Positions 46,652 to 56,071 of a DNA stretch of 64,000 nt are shown in pieces (positions within the stretch are counted from its first letter, which is position 1; every line of letters begins with the position of its first letter). The notes below the pieces were generated by a model, which was not told where the DNA came from, did no database searches, and worked only from the letters and a program-made list of their open reading frames with translations. The stretch covers positions 1,736,001-1,800,000 of the forward strand of contig NZ_CP144914.1 in assembly GCF_008014775.2 (NCBI RefSeq), in the 5' to 3' direction. Source of the stretch: Alkalicoccus halolimnae. Lineage in GTDB: Bacteria > Bacillota > Bacilli > Bacillales > Salisediminibacteriaceae. The translations under genes were made by a program, and so were the position numbers.

Positions 46652-49432
46652 ATGCCTCGATTTATAGTACTTGATTTAGAAACGACAGGGGTTTCCTATA
46701 AAGATGGAGACAGAATCATTGAATTAGCCTATGCAGTTCTGGAGAACAATCAAATAGTTAAAACATACAGTTCTTTTGTGCAGACCGAGAGGAAGATACC
46801 GCTGTTTGTTCAGCAGCTCACGAGTATAGATCCTGAAGACGTAAGAGACGCTCCATTATTCGCTGATATCGTCCCTGCTCTTTTGGAAGATATGAACGAC
46901 GCTTATTTTGTAGCTCATAATGCTGATTTCGATCTTAATTTTCTGAATGAAACGCTTGAAGAAGCAGGTTATGAAACTTTCAGCGGACCGGTTGTAGATA
47001 CTGTTGAATTAAGCAGGCTGGCTTTTCCGACTGAAAACAGTTTCCGATTGTCTGAACTTGCTGATAAGCTCCAGCTTACCCATAACAATCCTCATCGTGC
47101 AGAAAGTGACGCCCTTGCTGCAGCGGAACTTCTTAAAGAGATTTTTTCTGTAATGGAAAATCTTCCACCAGCAGCTTTGAAACAGCTTCTTGGACTTCAG
47201 CGTCTGTTTAAAAGTGATGTTAGAGAGCTTCTCGAGTATTTTTATGAAAACTCTTCTGATGCGCCTGATAAATATGAAACCTACCGGGACATCTCGCTGA
47301 AATTACCAAATAAAACGTCTGAAAAAGGTGAGGACATTTCGATTAATTTCAGCGAACTGCTCGAAGGTTTTAAAGACGTCGATAAAATGAAACAAATTCT
47401 TCCGGATTATGTCCGCAGACCCGGCCAGGAAGAAATGATGAATTTTGTAAACGAAACGTTTGAGAAAAATAGTATCGGGCTTATTGAGGCTGGTACAGGA
47501 ACAGGTAAAACACTTGCCTATTTAGTTCCTGCTGCCTACTATGCCGGCAGTGAAGGCAAAAGAGTAGTCATAAGCACAGAAACAATCCAGCTTCAGGAAC
47601 AGCTTTTAAAACAGGAACTGCCATTAGCGGAAAGTCTGCTTCCTTTTCCTGTACGAAAGGCTCTTCTAAAAGGCCGGTCGCACTATATATGCCTTCAGAA
47701 AACAGAACAGATGCTGGCAGACAATTTTCAGGATGCTTATGAACGTTCGATTTCAAAAGCACAGCTTGTTGTCTGGCTGACTCAGACTGAAACTGGTGAC
47801 CTGGAAGAATTAAACCTCGCTGATCCTTCTGACCGTTTTCACAGGGAAATTGCCAGTGACGGTGTCTCCTGTGCTTCACCCGATTGTCCATGGTTTTCGA
47901 GATGTTTTTACCAGCGCGCAAAAAAAACAGCCAGGCATGCAGATATCGTAATAACAAACCATGCGCTGCTGCTTACAGATATCGTCCATGACAACCAGGT
48001 TCTTCCCGGATATGAAACGGTTATTATTGATGAAGCCCATCATCTCGAAGAAGCAGCTACCAGGCAGTTTGGCACCAGTCTGGATTACGCGAGCATGGCG
48101 CAGATGATGAATGAATTTACGACAAAAGATCAGGACAACATGCTGGAAAACTGGCTTTCAGACCAGATCCCGGAAAAGTGGAACGTTTGTAAGCAGCAGC
48201 TTCACGAATGCCGTGAAGAATGGAATGATCTGTTTCTTACACTCTACGATTATGCCAATAAGCGGGGAGGAAGAGGGGAAACAGGGGATATATCCAAAAC
48301 AATTGTTCATGACAAAGAATGGGAGAAAGTTCTGGATACCGCAGATAGATTTCATTATAAATTTCGGGATACAGCTCACGTTATGGCGGAGATTCAATTT
48401 GATGCCGAGTCCAAATGGGAGCAGGAAGGACATTATAAGCGGGAACGTGCAGCTTTAGACCGTTATATAGAAGAAATATCCAAACTGCATCAGCAGTTCA
48501 GAGATTTGATACTGGAACAGAAGGAAAATCATGTATACTGGCTGGAAAGAAGTTTGAAGGGTCCGAAACAATCCATTACTCTCTCTGGGAGTCCTACTGA
48601 TGTATCTGAACTACTGGCAGACCGTTTTTTTCAAAAGAAAAAAAGAGCTGTATTAACAAGTGCTACTTTAACGGTAAACCAATCCTTTAAATATATGATC
48701 CGCCAGCTTGGACTGGAAGATTTTGAAGTCTACACAAAGCTGGTCGCTTCTCCCTTCAATTGGAGTGAGCAGGTTGCGTTTATGGTCCCGGATGATATCC
48801 CTCATATTCAGGAGGATGGGGAAGACGCCTATATTGATGCGATTACATATGCGATTTATGAAATTGCACAGATATCGGATGGGAAAATGCTCGTCCTGTT
48901 TACTTCGTACGATATGTTAAAAAAAACGTACCATTTTCTGCAGACAATGCTCGACGAAGAATACATGCTTATAGGGCAGGGGGTCCAGTCGAAAAGCCGA
49001 ACGAAGCTGGTGAAGATGTTCCAGCAGTTTGAACGGACCATTTTATTTGGAACAAGCAGTTTCTGGGAAGGTGTTGACATACCGGGGGATGATCTGAGTG
49101 TTATTGTTATGGCCCGGCTTCCATTTTCACCGCCTAATGATCCAATTTTTAAAGCGAAGTCTGAGCAGGTAAAGGCGGCAGGAGGTTCCCCTTTTATGTC
49201 TCTTGCTCTGCCCCAGGCAGTCTTAAGATTTAAACAGGGATTTGGCAGGCTGATTCGCAGAGAAACAGACCGAGGAGTAGTCGTTGTACTGGATAGAAGA
49301 ATTGAAACGGCTAAGTACGGGAAGCATTTTATCCGTTCCCTCCCGGATATTCCGCTTAGAAGCGGCTCGATGTATGATCTCGGTATCCAGATTGACGAAT
49401 GGCTGCATCAGAATGGGAAAGGAGGCGTCTAA
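46652..49432 (+). CDS. dinG: DinG-family helicase with N-terminal 3'-5' exonuclease domain
   Basis: A 926-residue protein. Residues 1 to about 170 form a DnaQ-like exonuclease (DLETTG at 8-13, HNADFDLNFL, HRAESDALAAA). The remainder is a superfamily 2 helicase with the P-loop EAGTGTGKT near residue 281, the DEAH box near residue 459, and late motifs GTSSFWEGVDIPG and QGFGRLIR. This two-domain form is the Bacillus type; there the exonuclease activity is established better than a damage-repair role. It is followed 2 bp later by the amidohydrolase gene. Confidence 0.94.
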   Translation: MPRFIVLDLETTGVSYKDGDRIIELAYAVLENNQIVKTYSSFVQTERKIPLFVQQLTSIDPEDVRDAPLFADIVPALLEDMNDAYFVAHNADFDLNFLNETLEEAGYETFSGPVVDTVELSRLAFPTENSFRLSELADKLQLTHNNPHRAESDALAAAELLKEIFSVMENLPPAALKQLLGLQRLFKSDVRELLEYFYENSSDAPDKYETYRDISLKLPNKTSEKGEDISINFSELLEGFKDVDKMKQILPDYVRRPGQEEMMNFVNETFEKNSIGLIEAGTGTGKTLAYLVPAAYYAGSEGKRVVISTETIQLQEQLLKQELPLAESLLPFPVRKALLKGRSHYICLQKTEQMLADNFQDAYERSISKAQLVVWLTQTETGDLEELNLADPSDRFHREIASDGVSCASPDCPWFSRCFYQRAKKTARHADIVITNHALLLTDIVHDNQVLPGYETVIIDEAHHLEEAATRQFGTSLDYASMAQMMNEFTTKDQDNMLENWLSDQIPEKWNVCKQQLHECREEWNDLFLTLYDYANKRGGRGETGDISKTIVHDKEWEKVLDTADRFHYKFRDTAHVMAEIQFDAESKWEQEGHYKRERAALDRYIEEISKLHQQFRDLILEQKENHVYWLERSLKGPKQSITLSGSPTDVSELLADRFFQKKKRAVLTSATLTVNQSFKYMIRQLGLEDFEVYTKLVASPFNWSEQVAFMVPDDIPHIQEDGEDAYIDAITYAIYEIAQISDGKMLVLFTSYDMLKKTYHFLQTMLDEEYMLIGQGVQSKSRTKLVKMFQQFERTILFGTSSFWEGVDIPGDDLSVIVMARLPFSPPNDPIFKAKSEQVKAAGGSPFMSLALPQAVLRFKQGFGRLIRRETDRGVVVVLDRRIETAKYGKHFIRSLPDIPLRSGSMYDLGIQIDEWLHQNGKGGV

Positions 49433-49434
49433 CT

Positions 49435-50721
49435 ATGAAACAAATAATAAAAAACGTTATCATCATTAATCCCTATGAGGAGCCTGTGAAAGGTTTTGTT
49501 GTGCTGGACGGTGATAAAATTGATAGAGTGGTTTCCGGTGAGCCTGAAGAAAGAGCAGACTCTACTATAGATGGAGAAGAAAATTGGCTTATTCCCGGTT
49601 TTGTGAATACCCACGGACATGCAGGAAGTTCTCTTCTCCGGGGCGCTGGGGACGATATGCCTCTCGACACCTGGCTGAAAACGATTATGTGGCCGAATGA
49701 AAAGAGATTTCAAAAAAATACGGTGGAAGCGGCAGGAGATCTGGCGCTGGTTGAAATGCTCAAATCGGGAACAACTACTTTTCTGGACATGTATCATCTT
49801 AATATGCCTGAATTTGCACAAAAAATTGCGGACACTGGATTTAAAGCGGTTCTCGGACGAGGCATGATAGGACTTGGCAGCGAGGACGAAAAAAAGGATA
49901 AACTAAAAGAAGCAGAAAATCTTATTAAGAACTGGCATAACCAGGCTGAAGGGCGTATAGTCACTGCCGTTATGCCTCATGCTCCCTACACCTGTCCACC
50001 GGATTTTCTCACAAAGTCAGCTGATCTCGCCGCTGAATACGGAGTCCTTTTTCATACTCATTGTGCGGAAACGGCGAAGGAAACGGAGCAGCACATCGAT
50101 AAATACGGCCTTCACCCGGTCGAGCATCTGCATCAGCTTGAAATATTTAAAATTAACGTGCTGCTTGCTCACGCTGTTCACCTGGAAACAGAACATATAG
50201 ACCTTCTGAAAAAATGTAATGTGGCTGTATCCCATAATCCTAAGTCGAACCTTAAATTGGGTTCAGGAATTGCGCCTGTCGTCCAGATGAAACAGGCAGG
50301 AATTAATGTCACCATCGGTACTGATTCGACTGCCAGTAATAATACGCTGGACATGGTGGAAGAAATGAGAATGAGCGCACTTATCCATAAGGGACTGCAC
50401 GAAGATCCTGCTTCGTCCAGTGCAGCGGATGTTTTTGCCTCTGCCACAATCGGTGGAGCTGAAGGATTGAATATTCCCGGAACCGGAAAGATAGCAGCGG
50501 GGTATAAAGCTGATTTCTGTCTTGTAAATACAAAAGCTGCCCATTTAACTCCTAATCTGGAAGAAAGAGCAGTTTCTCATATCGTTTATGCCATGAAATC
50601 TACGGATATAAAAGATGTTTGGATACACGGAAAACATATGATGCACAATCGGGAGCTGCTTACACTGGATGAAGAGAAGGTTTTATTTGAAGCAGACAAA
50701 CAAGCTCAAAAATTGCTATAA
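49435..50721 (+). CDS. Amidohydrolase, MTA/SAH or aminodeoxyfutalosine deaminase type
   Basis: A 428-residue metal-dependent deaminase of the COG0402 group. Metal ligands are seen in NTHGHAGSSLLRG (HxH), in HCAET, in LLAHAVHL and in IGTDSTASNN, and the substrate segment HNPKSNLKLGSG is typical of enzymes acting on adenosine-like thioether compounds. Members deaminate methylthioadenosine, S-adenosylhomocysteine, or in some genomes 6-amino-6-deoxyfutalosine. Since mqnA is in this window, the last option is plausible. ATG 49435 follows AAAGGAGG. It is not in the B. subtilis dinG-ypmA interval. Confidence 0.85.
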   Translation: MKQIIKNVIIINPYEEPVKGFVVLDGDKIDRVVSGEPEERADSTIDGEENWLIPGFVNTHGHAGSSLLRGAGDDMPLDTWLKTIMWPNEKRFQKNTVEAAGDLALVEMLKSGTTTFLDMYHLNMPEFAQKIADTGFKAVLGRGMIGLGSEDEKKDKLKEAENLIKNWHNQAEGRIVTAVMPHAPYTCPPDFLTKSADLAAEYGVLFHTHCAETAKETEQHIDKYGLHPVEHLHQLEIFKINVLLAHAVHLETEHIDLLKKCNVAVSHNPKSNLKLGSGIAPVVQMKQAGINVTIGTDSTASNNTLDMVEEMRMSALIHKGLHEDPASSSAADVFASATIGGAEGLNIPGTGKIAAGYKADFCLVNTKAAHLTPNLEERAVSHIVYAMKSTDIKDVWIHGKHMMHNRELLTLDEEKVLFEADKQAQKLL

Positions 50722-50792
50722 TCAAAAACAGGCCGCTGCAGAATTGTGGTAAAATAGATAAGTCGATTACATAACTGGTGGGAGGTATAAGA

Positions 50793-50978
50793 GTGGGAAA
50801 AGATCAGGTACAACTGCTGAGCACTGTTAAAATAGAAAAATGCAGAGATGCCTATAAACTGGTGGACTCTTTAAACCGCACTTTAAAAGAAAGAGATCTT
50901 ATGTTTGGTCTGGCACTGGATCATGAAGATGAAGAGAAAATGGTATTTACTATATACGATACGAAGGATCCGGTCTGA
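50793..50978 (+). CDS. ypmA: DUF4264 small protein YpmA
   Basis: A 61-residue protein with the family pattern LLSTVKIEKCRDAYKLVDSLN and LKERDLMFGLAL. The function is unknown. GTG 50793 is chosen, 7 bases after GGGAGGT. Position between dinG (plus the inserted amidohydrolase) and ypmB agrees with B. subtilis. It overlaps ypmB by one base. Confidence 0.8.
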   Translation: MGKDQVQLLSTVKIEKCRDAYKLVDSLNRTLKERDLMFGLALDHEDEEKMVFTIYDTKDPV

Positions 50979-51466
50979 TGAAACACCTCGGTTTATATAT
51001 TTTCTTAGCTTCATTAGTTGTTATCACTGGTTTTGTTTATTTTTATTTCTCTTCTATCCTTTCCCCTCTCGAAGCAAGGCAGGAAGCAGCAGTGGAAAAT
51101 GCAATGGAGGAGGCGGACATTCAGGAAGTAAAGAATGTGGACTATTTTCACGGGAGCCGTTCATACCAAGTGATTGATGCTGTAACTAATGAAGACGAAG
51201 CGATTTATGTTCTTGTGGAAGAAACGGAATCAGAAACTGATCCAGTTATTCTCCCTCACAGCGAAGGAATTTCATTTGACGAGGCTGCTGCTGCGGCTGG
51301 GGAAAACTCGAACATAGCAGAATTGAAATCTGTAAAAATTGGACTGATGGAAGATACACCTGTATACGAAATCCATTATGCTGACCCTGAAGGAAGATTG
51401 AGCTACTATTATGTTACCTTTGCAAATGGGGAATATGTACGCAGTTATCAGCTGAGTCCCGCATAA
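50978..51466 (+). CDS. ypmB: DUF5590 membrane-anchored protein YpmB
   Basis: A 162-residue protein with one N-terminal membrane helix (about residues 5-24) and an exported acidic domain, ending in a PepSY-like fold (VYEIHYADPEGRLSYYYVTF). It matches B. subtilis YpmB in place and layout; its role is unknown. ATG starts on the last base of ypmA, so translation is coupled. Confidence 0.82.
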   Translation: MKHLGLYIFLASLVVITGFVYFYFSSILSPLEARQEAAVENAMEEADIQEVKNVDYFHGSRSYQVIDAVTNEDEAIYVLVEETESETDPVILPHSEGISFDEAAAAAGENSNIAELKSVKIGLMEDTPVYEIHYADPEGRLSYYYVTFANGEYVRSYQLSPA

Positions 51467-51501
51467 AATAACTAATCCTACAGATGAGAGGAACGATATT
51501 T

Positions 51502-52680
51502 ATGAAATTTTCATCCAAAGTTGAATCCATTACACCTTCTTCAACACTGGCTATTACAGCGAAAGCGAAAGAACTAAAGGAGCAGGGGCATGACGTGATC
51601 GGACTTGGTGCAGGAGAGCCTGATTTTAATACTCCGGACTATATTATCGAAGCGGCTTACAAATCGATGAAGGATGGTCATACGAAATACACTCCTGCTG
51701 CGGGTCTTCCTGCGCTGAAGCAGGCAATATGCAGCAAGCTGCAAAAAGATAACAGCCTTGAGTATTCTCCTGAGCAGATAATTGTGTCGACTGGAGCGAA
51801 GCATACGCTCTCATCTATCTTTCAGACCATTCTCGAAGACGGGGATGAAGTCATTATTCTAACTCCATACTGGGTAAGCTATCCTGAACAAGTTAAAATT
51901 TCGGGCGGTATTCCTGTGTTCGTAGAAGGAAAAGAAGAAAATCAATTTAAAGTAACGAAACAGCAGGTGGAAGCCGCAGTTACAGATAAAACTAAAGCTA
52001 TAATCATCAATTCTCCAAGTAACCCTACCGGAATGACATATACAAAAGAAGAGTTAAAGGAACTAGGGGACGTTTGCCTCGACAATAATTTATTGATCGT
52101 ATCAGACGAAATTTATGAAAAGCTCCTTTATGACAATGCGGAACATGTATCGATTGCTCAGCTTTCTCCGCAGTTGAAAGAGCAGACTCTGGTAGTTAAC
52201 GGGGTATCTAAATCGCATTCTATGACCGGATGGAGAATAGGCTATACAGCTGGAAGAGCAGATATAATAAAAAAAATGGCTAATCTAGCCAGTCATACAA
52301 CATCTAATCCTGCTGTCATGGCACAGTATGGAGCTATAGCTGCATACACGGAAGACGAGGGATCTGTAGAAAAGATGCGCGCAGCATTTGAAGAAAGGCT
52401 GACAAAAGTATTTGACCGTGTGAATACTATTCCGGGCTTTACCTGTCAAAAACCTCAAGGAGCGTTCTACCTTTTTCCAAATGTTAAGGAAGCGGTTGAT
52501 AAAAGCCCTTATAAAACGACAGAGGATTGGGTGAAAGCGCTTCTTGAAGAAGCGAAAGTGGCAGTAGTACCCGGAGATGGTTTTGGAGCTCCGGACAATA
52601 TTCGTCTGAGTTATGCGACGAGTCTAGAACAATTTGAAGAAGCTCTTGACCGAATTGAAGCATTTGTTAATAAACAGTAA
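51502..52680 (+). CDS. aspB: Aspartate aminotransferase
   Basis: PLP enzyme that interconverts aspartate and oxaloacetate with glutamate/2-oxoglutarate. The 392-residue class I-gamma protein has GLGAGEPDFNTPDYI, NSPSNPTGMTYT, SDEIYEKLLYD and the PLP Lys in VNGVSKSHSMTGWRIGYTAG. ATG 51502 after GAGAGGA gives the normal N terminus. asnS follows 24 bp later, so aspartate formation and asparaginyl-tRNA synthesis are linked, as in B. subtilis. Confidence 0.96.
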   Translation: MKFSSKVESITPSSTLAITAKAKELKEQGHDVIGLGAGEPDFNTPDYIIEAAYKSMKDGHTKYTPAAGLPALKQAICSKLQKDNSLEYSPEQIIVSTGAKHTLSSIFQTILEDGDEVIILTPYWVSYPEQVKISGGIPVFVEGKEENQFKVTKQQVEAAVTDKTKAIIINSPSNPTGMTYTKEELKELGDVCLDNNLLIVSDEIYEKLLYDNAEHVSIAQLSPQLKEQTLVVNGVSKSHSMTGWRIGYTAGRADIIKKMANLASHTTSNPAVMAQYGAIAAYTEDEGSVEKMRAAFEERLTKVFDRVNTIPGFTCQKPQGAFYLFPNVKEAVDKSPYKTTEDWVKALLEEAKVAVVPGDGFGAPDNIRLSYATSLEQFEEALDRIEAFVNKQ

Positions 52681-52704
52681 TCATCTTTGTTGGAGGTTTT
52701 TTGA

Positions 52705-53994
52705 TTGAAAACAACTATCAGGAAAATTGGTAATCATGTGGAAGAAACGGTAACGATCGGAGCGTGGCTTGCTAATAAACGATCGAGCGGTAAAATTGCG
52801 TTTCTGCAGCTGCGTGATGGTACGGGATTTATTCAGGGAGTTGCCGTGAAAGCTGAAATAGGCGAAGAAAAATTCAAAGAAGCAAAAGAGTTAACCCAGG
52901 AGAGCTCCCTTTATATTACCGGAGTAGTACGAGCAGACGACAGAGCCCCATCTGGATATGAGCTTTCTGTAACAGATTTTTCAATCATTCATGAAGCAAA
53001 AGATTATCCGATTACCCCGAAGGAACACGGGACGGAATTTTTAATGGATCACCGTCATTTATGGCTCCGATCAAAGAAACAGCATGCCATCATGGTGATA
53101 CGCAACGAAATTATCCGTGCTACGTATGAATTTTTTAACAAGGAAGGCTTTGTTAAAGTAGATCCTCCAATTCTTACGGGAAGCTCTGCGGAAGGGACGA
53201 CCAACCTTTTTCACACGAAATATTTCGATGAGGATGCCTACCTTTCCCAGAGTGGTCAGTTGTATATGGAAGCAGCAGCTATGGCATTAAACAAAGTATT
53301 TTCTTTTGGACCAACTTTCCGCGCTGAAAAATCCAAAACACGCCGCCACTTAATTGAATTTTGGATGATTGAACCGGAAATGGCGTTTATGGATCACGAA
53401 GACAGTCTGGAGCTGCAGGAAACGTATGTAAGCTATGTTGTGCAGTCGGTGTTAAAAGAATGCAGCCAGGAGCTGGTGTCTCTGGAACGGGATACGGCAC
53501 AGCTTGAAAAAATTAAGGCTCCATTTCCTCGTATCTCCTACGATGATGCTGTGACATTTCTTCAGAAAGAAGGATATGAATTCTCCTGGGGAGAAGACTT
53601 TGGCGCTCCTCACGAAACGGCCATTGCAGAATCATTTGATAAACCTGTATTTATAACGAATTATCCAAAAGATATCAAAGCTTTTTATATGAAGCCGCAT
53701 CCAGAAAGAGAAGACGTTGTTCTCTGTGCTGATTTAATTGCCCCGGAAGGCTACGGTGAAATTATCGGAGGCAGTCAGCGTATCGATGATGAAGAGTTAT
53801 TAAGGCAGCGTTATGATGAGCATAGTTTGTCAGTGGAAGCTTATCAATGGTATCTCGATCTGAGAAAATACGGCTCTGTTCCTCACTCCGGGTTCGGCCT
53901 GGGTCTGGAAAGGACCGTGGCATGGATAGCTGGAATTGAACACGTTCGTGAAACTATACCATTTCCACGCCTGCTTAACCGTCTTTATCCTTAG
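52705..53994 (+). CDS. asnS: Asparaginyl-tRNA synthetase
   Basis: Class IIb synthetase, 429 residues: an N-terminal OB-fold for the anticodon ([24 protein letters not shown]) and a catalytic core with motif 2 [23 protein letters not shown] and motif 3 [15 protein letters not shown]. The [13 protein letters not shown] block marks the Asn subtype. The TTG start lies behind TTGGAGG. Terminator directly downstream; no T-box leader is seen in the short gap after aspB. Confidence 0.96.
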   Translation: MKTTIRKIGNHVEETVTIGAWLANKRSSGKIAFLQLRDGTGFIQGVAVKAEIGEEKFKEAKELTQESSLYITGVVRADDRAPSGYELSVTDFSIIHEAKDYPITPKEHGTEFLMDHRHLWLRSKKQHAIMVIRNEIIRATYEFFNKEGFVKVDPPILTGSSAEGTTNLFHTKYFDEDAYLSQSGQLYMEAAAMALNKVFSFGPTFRAEKSKTRRHLIEFWMIEPEMAFMDHEDSLELQETYVSYVVQSVLKECSQELVSLERDTAQLEKIKAPFPRISYDDAVTFLQKEGYEFSWGEDFGAPHETAIAESFDKPVFITNYPKDIKAFYMKPHPEREDVVLCADLIAPEGYGEIIGGSQRIDDEELLRQRYDEHSLSVEAYQWYLDLRKYGSVPHSGFGLGLERTVAWIAGIEHVRETIPFPRLLNRLYP

Positions 53995-54003
53995 AAACAA
54001 CCG

Positions 54004-54036
54004 GGCTGTCCTGCATATCGCCGGACAGCCTTTTCA
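54004..54036 (+). terminator. Intrinsic terminator after asnS
   Basis: GGCTGTCC (54004-54011) pairs with GGACAGCC (54023-54030), followed by TTTT. Confidence 0.82.
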
Positions 54037-54235
54037 TACAAAAGTTTTGTTAATGCCCATATGTTGTTTTAGGAGTACCTGCAGCTTGAGAATGTATTTA
54101 CATAAGGGAGGATCTTCGCGCTTTATACTGTCGTTTGGAACAAAGGGTGCGGGCTTTCTGTAATTATCTACGAAGGACTTAAACAGCGCTTAAATAATAA
54201 TGTTAAAAGTTTGAATCTGAAAGGAGGGATGAATG

Positions 54236-54943
54236 ATGAAAAGAGATCGAATTATCGACATGATGCAGGATACTCCTTTCACCTTTCCAGCAGCTTTGTT
54301 CCGATATTATAAAAATCTGGAATTGACAGATATGCAGTTTTTAGTCCTTCAGCATATTCACCAGCTTCGTCAGGAAGGCGTAAGGCTGCCATCTCCGCAG
54401 CAGATAAGTGAAAGAATGACAGCGCCTGTTCAGGATTGTTCCCGTATCCTAAGGGAATTGATGAGTGCGAGATTTATAATAATTAATGAAACGTCTGATT
54501 CCAATAAAGATATCATCGTAGAAGAAATTTCCTTAAAGCCTGTTTTTGAGAAACTGTATGAGTATCTTGCTGCAGAAGAAATGGAAGATGAGGATGTAAA
54601 ATCAAAGAACAAAGAAGGAGTGCTTTTTGAAAAATTTGAAGTAGAATTTGCAAGACCGCTCACACCGATGGAAATGGAAATGATATCAATGTGGTTCGAT
54701 GAGGATGGACACGATCCTGAGCTAATTGAAGCGGCTCTGAAAGAAGCTGTGATTTCTTCCAAACTTAATTTCCGTTATATTGACAGAATACTGCACGATT
54801 GGAAACGAAATGGAGTGAAAACACTTGACGCTGCCAAGCAGCATGGAGAAAAGGTAAGAAGCCACCGATCCAATTCTTCTGCACCTGCTTCTCAAGCAAA
54901 GCCACATCCCGGCTACAATTGGCTGGAAGGAGGGAAAAGCTGA
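54236..54943 (+). CDS. dnaD: DNA replication initiation protein DnaD
   Basis: Primosome component that acts at oriC and restart sites, helping DnaB/DnaI load the helicase. The 235-residue protein has an N-terminal winged-helix oligomerisation domain (residues about 1-100) and a C-terminal DnaD-like domain with the YxxxIxxxW-type motif in FRYIDRILHDWKRNG near residue 180. ATG 54236 is 8 bases after AAGGAGG; ATG 54233 is an alternative. It overlaps nth by one base, as in B. subtilis. Confidence 0.93.
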   Translation: MKRDRIIDMMQDTPFTFPAALFRYYKNLELTDMQFLVLQHIHQLRQEGVRLPSPQQISERMTAPVQDCSRILRELMSARFIIINETSDSNKDIIVEEISLKPVFEKLYEYLAAEEMEDEDVKSKNKEGVLFEKFEVEFARPLTPMEMEMISMWFDEDGHDPELIEAALKEAVISSKLNFRYIDRILHDWKRNGVKTLDAAKQHGEKVRSHRSNSSAPASQAKPHPGYNWLEGGKS

Positions 54944-55596
54944 TGCTTACTAATGCACAAATAAGAACAGTGCTTGATTCGATGGAAGATATGTTCCCGG
55001 AAGCAGAATGTGAACTGATTCATAATAACCCGTTTGAACTGACGATAGCTGTTTTACTATCAGCTCAGGCTACGGACGCCCTCGTCAACAAGGTTACGCC
55101 AAATCTATTTAAAAAATACCGCAGTCCTGATGATTTTGTGAAAGTACCGCTTGAAGAGCTGGAACAGGATATAAAATCGATTGGGCTGTACCGCAGTAAA
55201 GCTAAAAATATTCAAAAACTTTGTGCTTCGCTGCTGGAACAGTATAACGGGGAAGTCCCGAAAGAAAAAGAAGAGCTTGTAAAACTTGCAGGTGTCGGCA
55301 GAAAAACAGCAAATGTTGTAGCTTCTGTGGCATTTGGAGAGCCGGCTATTGCAGTTGATACACACGTGGAGCGGGTGAGCAAACGATTGGGGTTATGCCG
55401 CTGGAAAGACAGCGTCCTGGAAGTAGAAAGAACTTTGATGAAGAAAATTCCGAGAGAGGAATGGTCGGACACCCATCATCGAATGATATTCTTTGGAAGG
55501 TATCATTGCAAGGCCCAAAAGCCGGGCTGCTCTGACTGTCCACTCCTTTCCCTCTGCCGGGAAGGTAAAAAACGCATGAGAAAACAAGCAGGATGA
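54943..55596 (+). CDS. nth: Endonuclease III
   Basis: DNA glycosylase/AP lyase for oxidised pyrimidines. The 217-residue protein has the helix-hairpin-helix LVKLAGVGRKTANVV with the catalytic Lys near residue 119, the catalytic Asp in AVDTHVERVSKRLG, and the 4Fe-4S loop CKAQKPGCSDCPLLSLC near the end. ATG 54943 follows GGAAGGAGGG. The stop overlaps ypoC. Confidence 0.96.
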   Translation: MLTNAQIRTVLDSMEDMFPEAECELIHNNPFELTIAVLLSAQATDALVNKVTPNLFKKYRSPDDFVKVPLEELEQDIKSIGLYRSKAKNIQKLCASLLEQYNGEVPKEKEELVKLAGVGRKTANVVASVAFGEPAIAVDTHVERVSKRLGLCRWKDSVLEVERTLMKKIPREEWSDTHHRMIFFGRYHCKAQKPGCSDCPLLSLCREGKKRMRKQAG

Positions 55597-56042
55597 AAGT
55601 ACCGTTTTCTTATTTCCCGGGGCCCTTTTATAATGAGAAAGATACTATTTCAAAGGTGGAAGCTCCCTGGTATGAAACTTCTCACTCCAATTATTTTTCC
55701 GAAGATATTATGGGAATGGCTGTAACAGAGGACAGACAGTTATTATTCGATACTTTTTATAAAGAGTGGGAAAAAGAAGGTAAACCAGCAGGGAAAAAGT
55801 GGCTCTCCAGGTTTTTACAGCTCTATCACTGGATGGATGGTGTTCACGTAACCGGTACTGCGGAAGCTGTGGAATATATACAGTTTCACGCCGCTGCCCC
55901 TTGGAATGCGGGTGACAGACTGCAGTTTATTTATGAACATCCCGAACATTTTTCCCGAAAAATCACTTTACAGCAGATGATAAAAGAAGCTAAGCCAAAA
56001 CTGAGGATTCATTATAAATTAAAGCTTTCTCATAATTCCTGA
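55593..56042 (+). CDS. ypoC: YpoC family protein
   Basis: A 149-residue protein of unknown function. The stretch FDTFYKEWEKEGKPAGKKWLSRFL and the FHAAAPWNAGDRLQFIYEHP segment fit B. subtilis YpoC, which lies in the same place after nth and convergent with ponA. It overlaps nth by 4 bp. The IS110 element begins about 30 bp after its stop. Confidence 0.75.
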   Translation: MKVPFSYFPGPFYNEKDTISKVEAPWYETSHSNYFSEDIMGMAVTEDRQLLFDTFYKEWEKEGKPAGKKWLSRFLQLYHWMDGVHVTGTAEAVEYIQFHAAAPWNAGDRLQFIYEHPEHFSRKITLQQMIKEAKPKLRIHYKLKLSHNS

Positions 56043-56071
56043 ATATAGAGACAATAAAAAAATAAGCCGTG

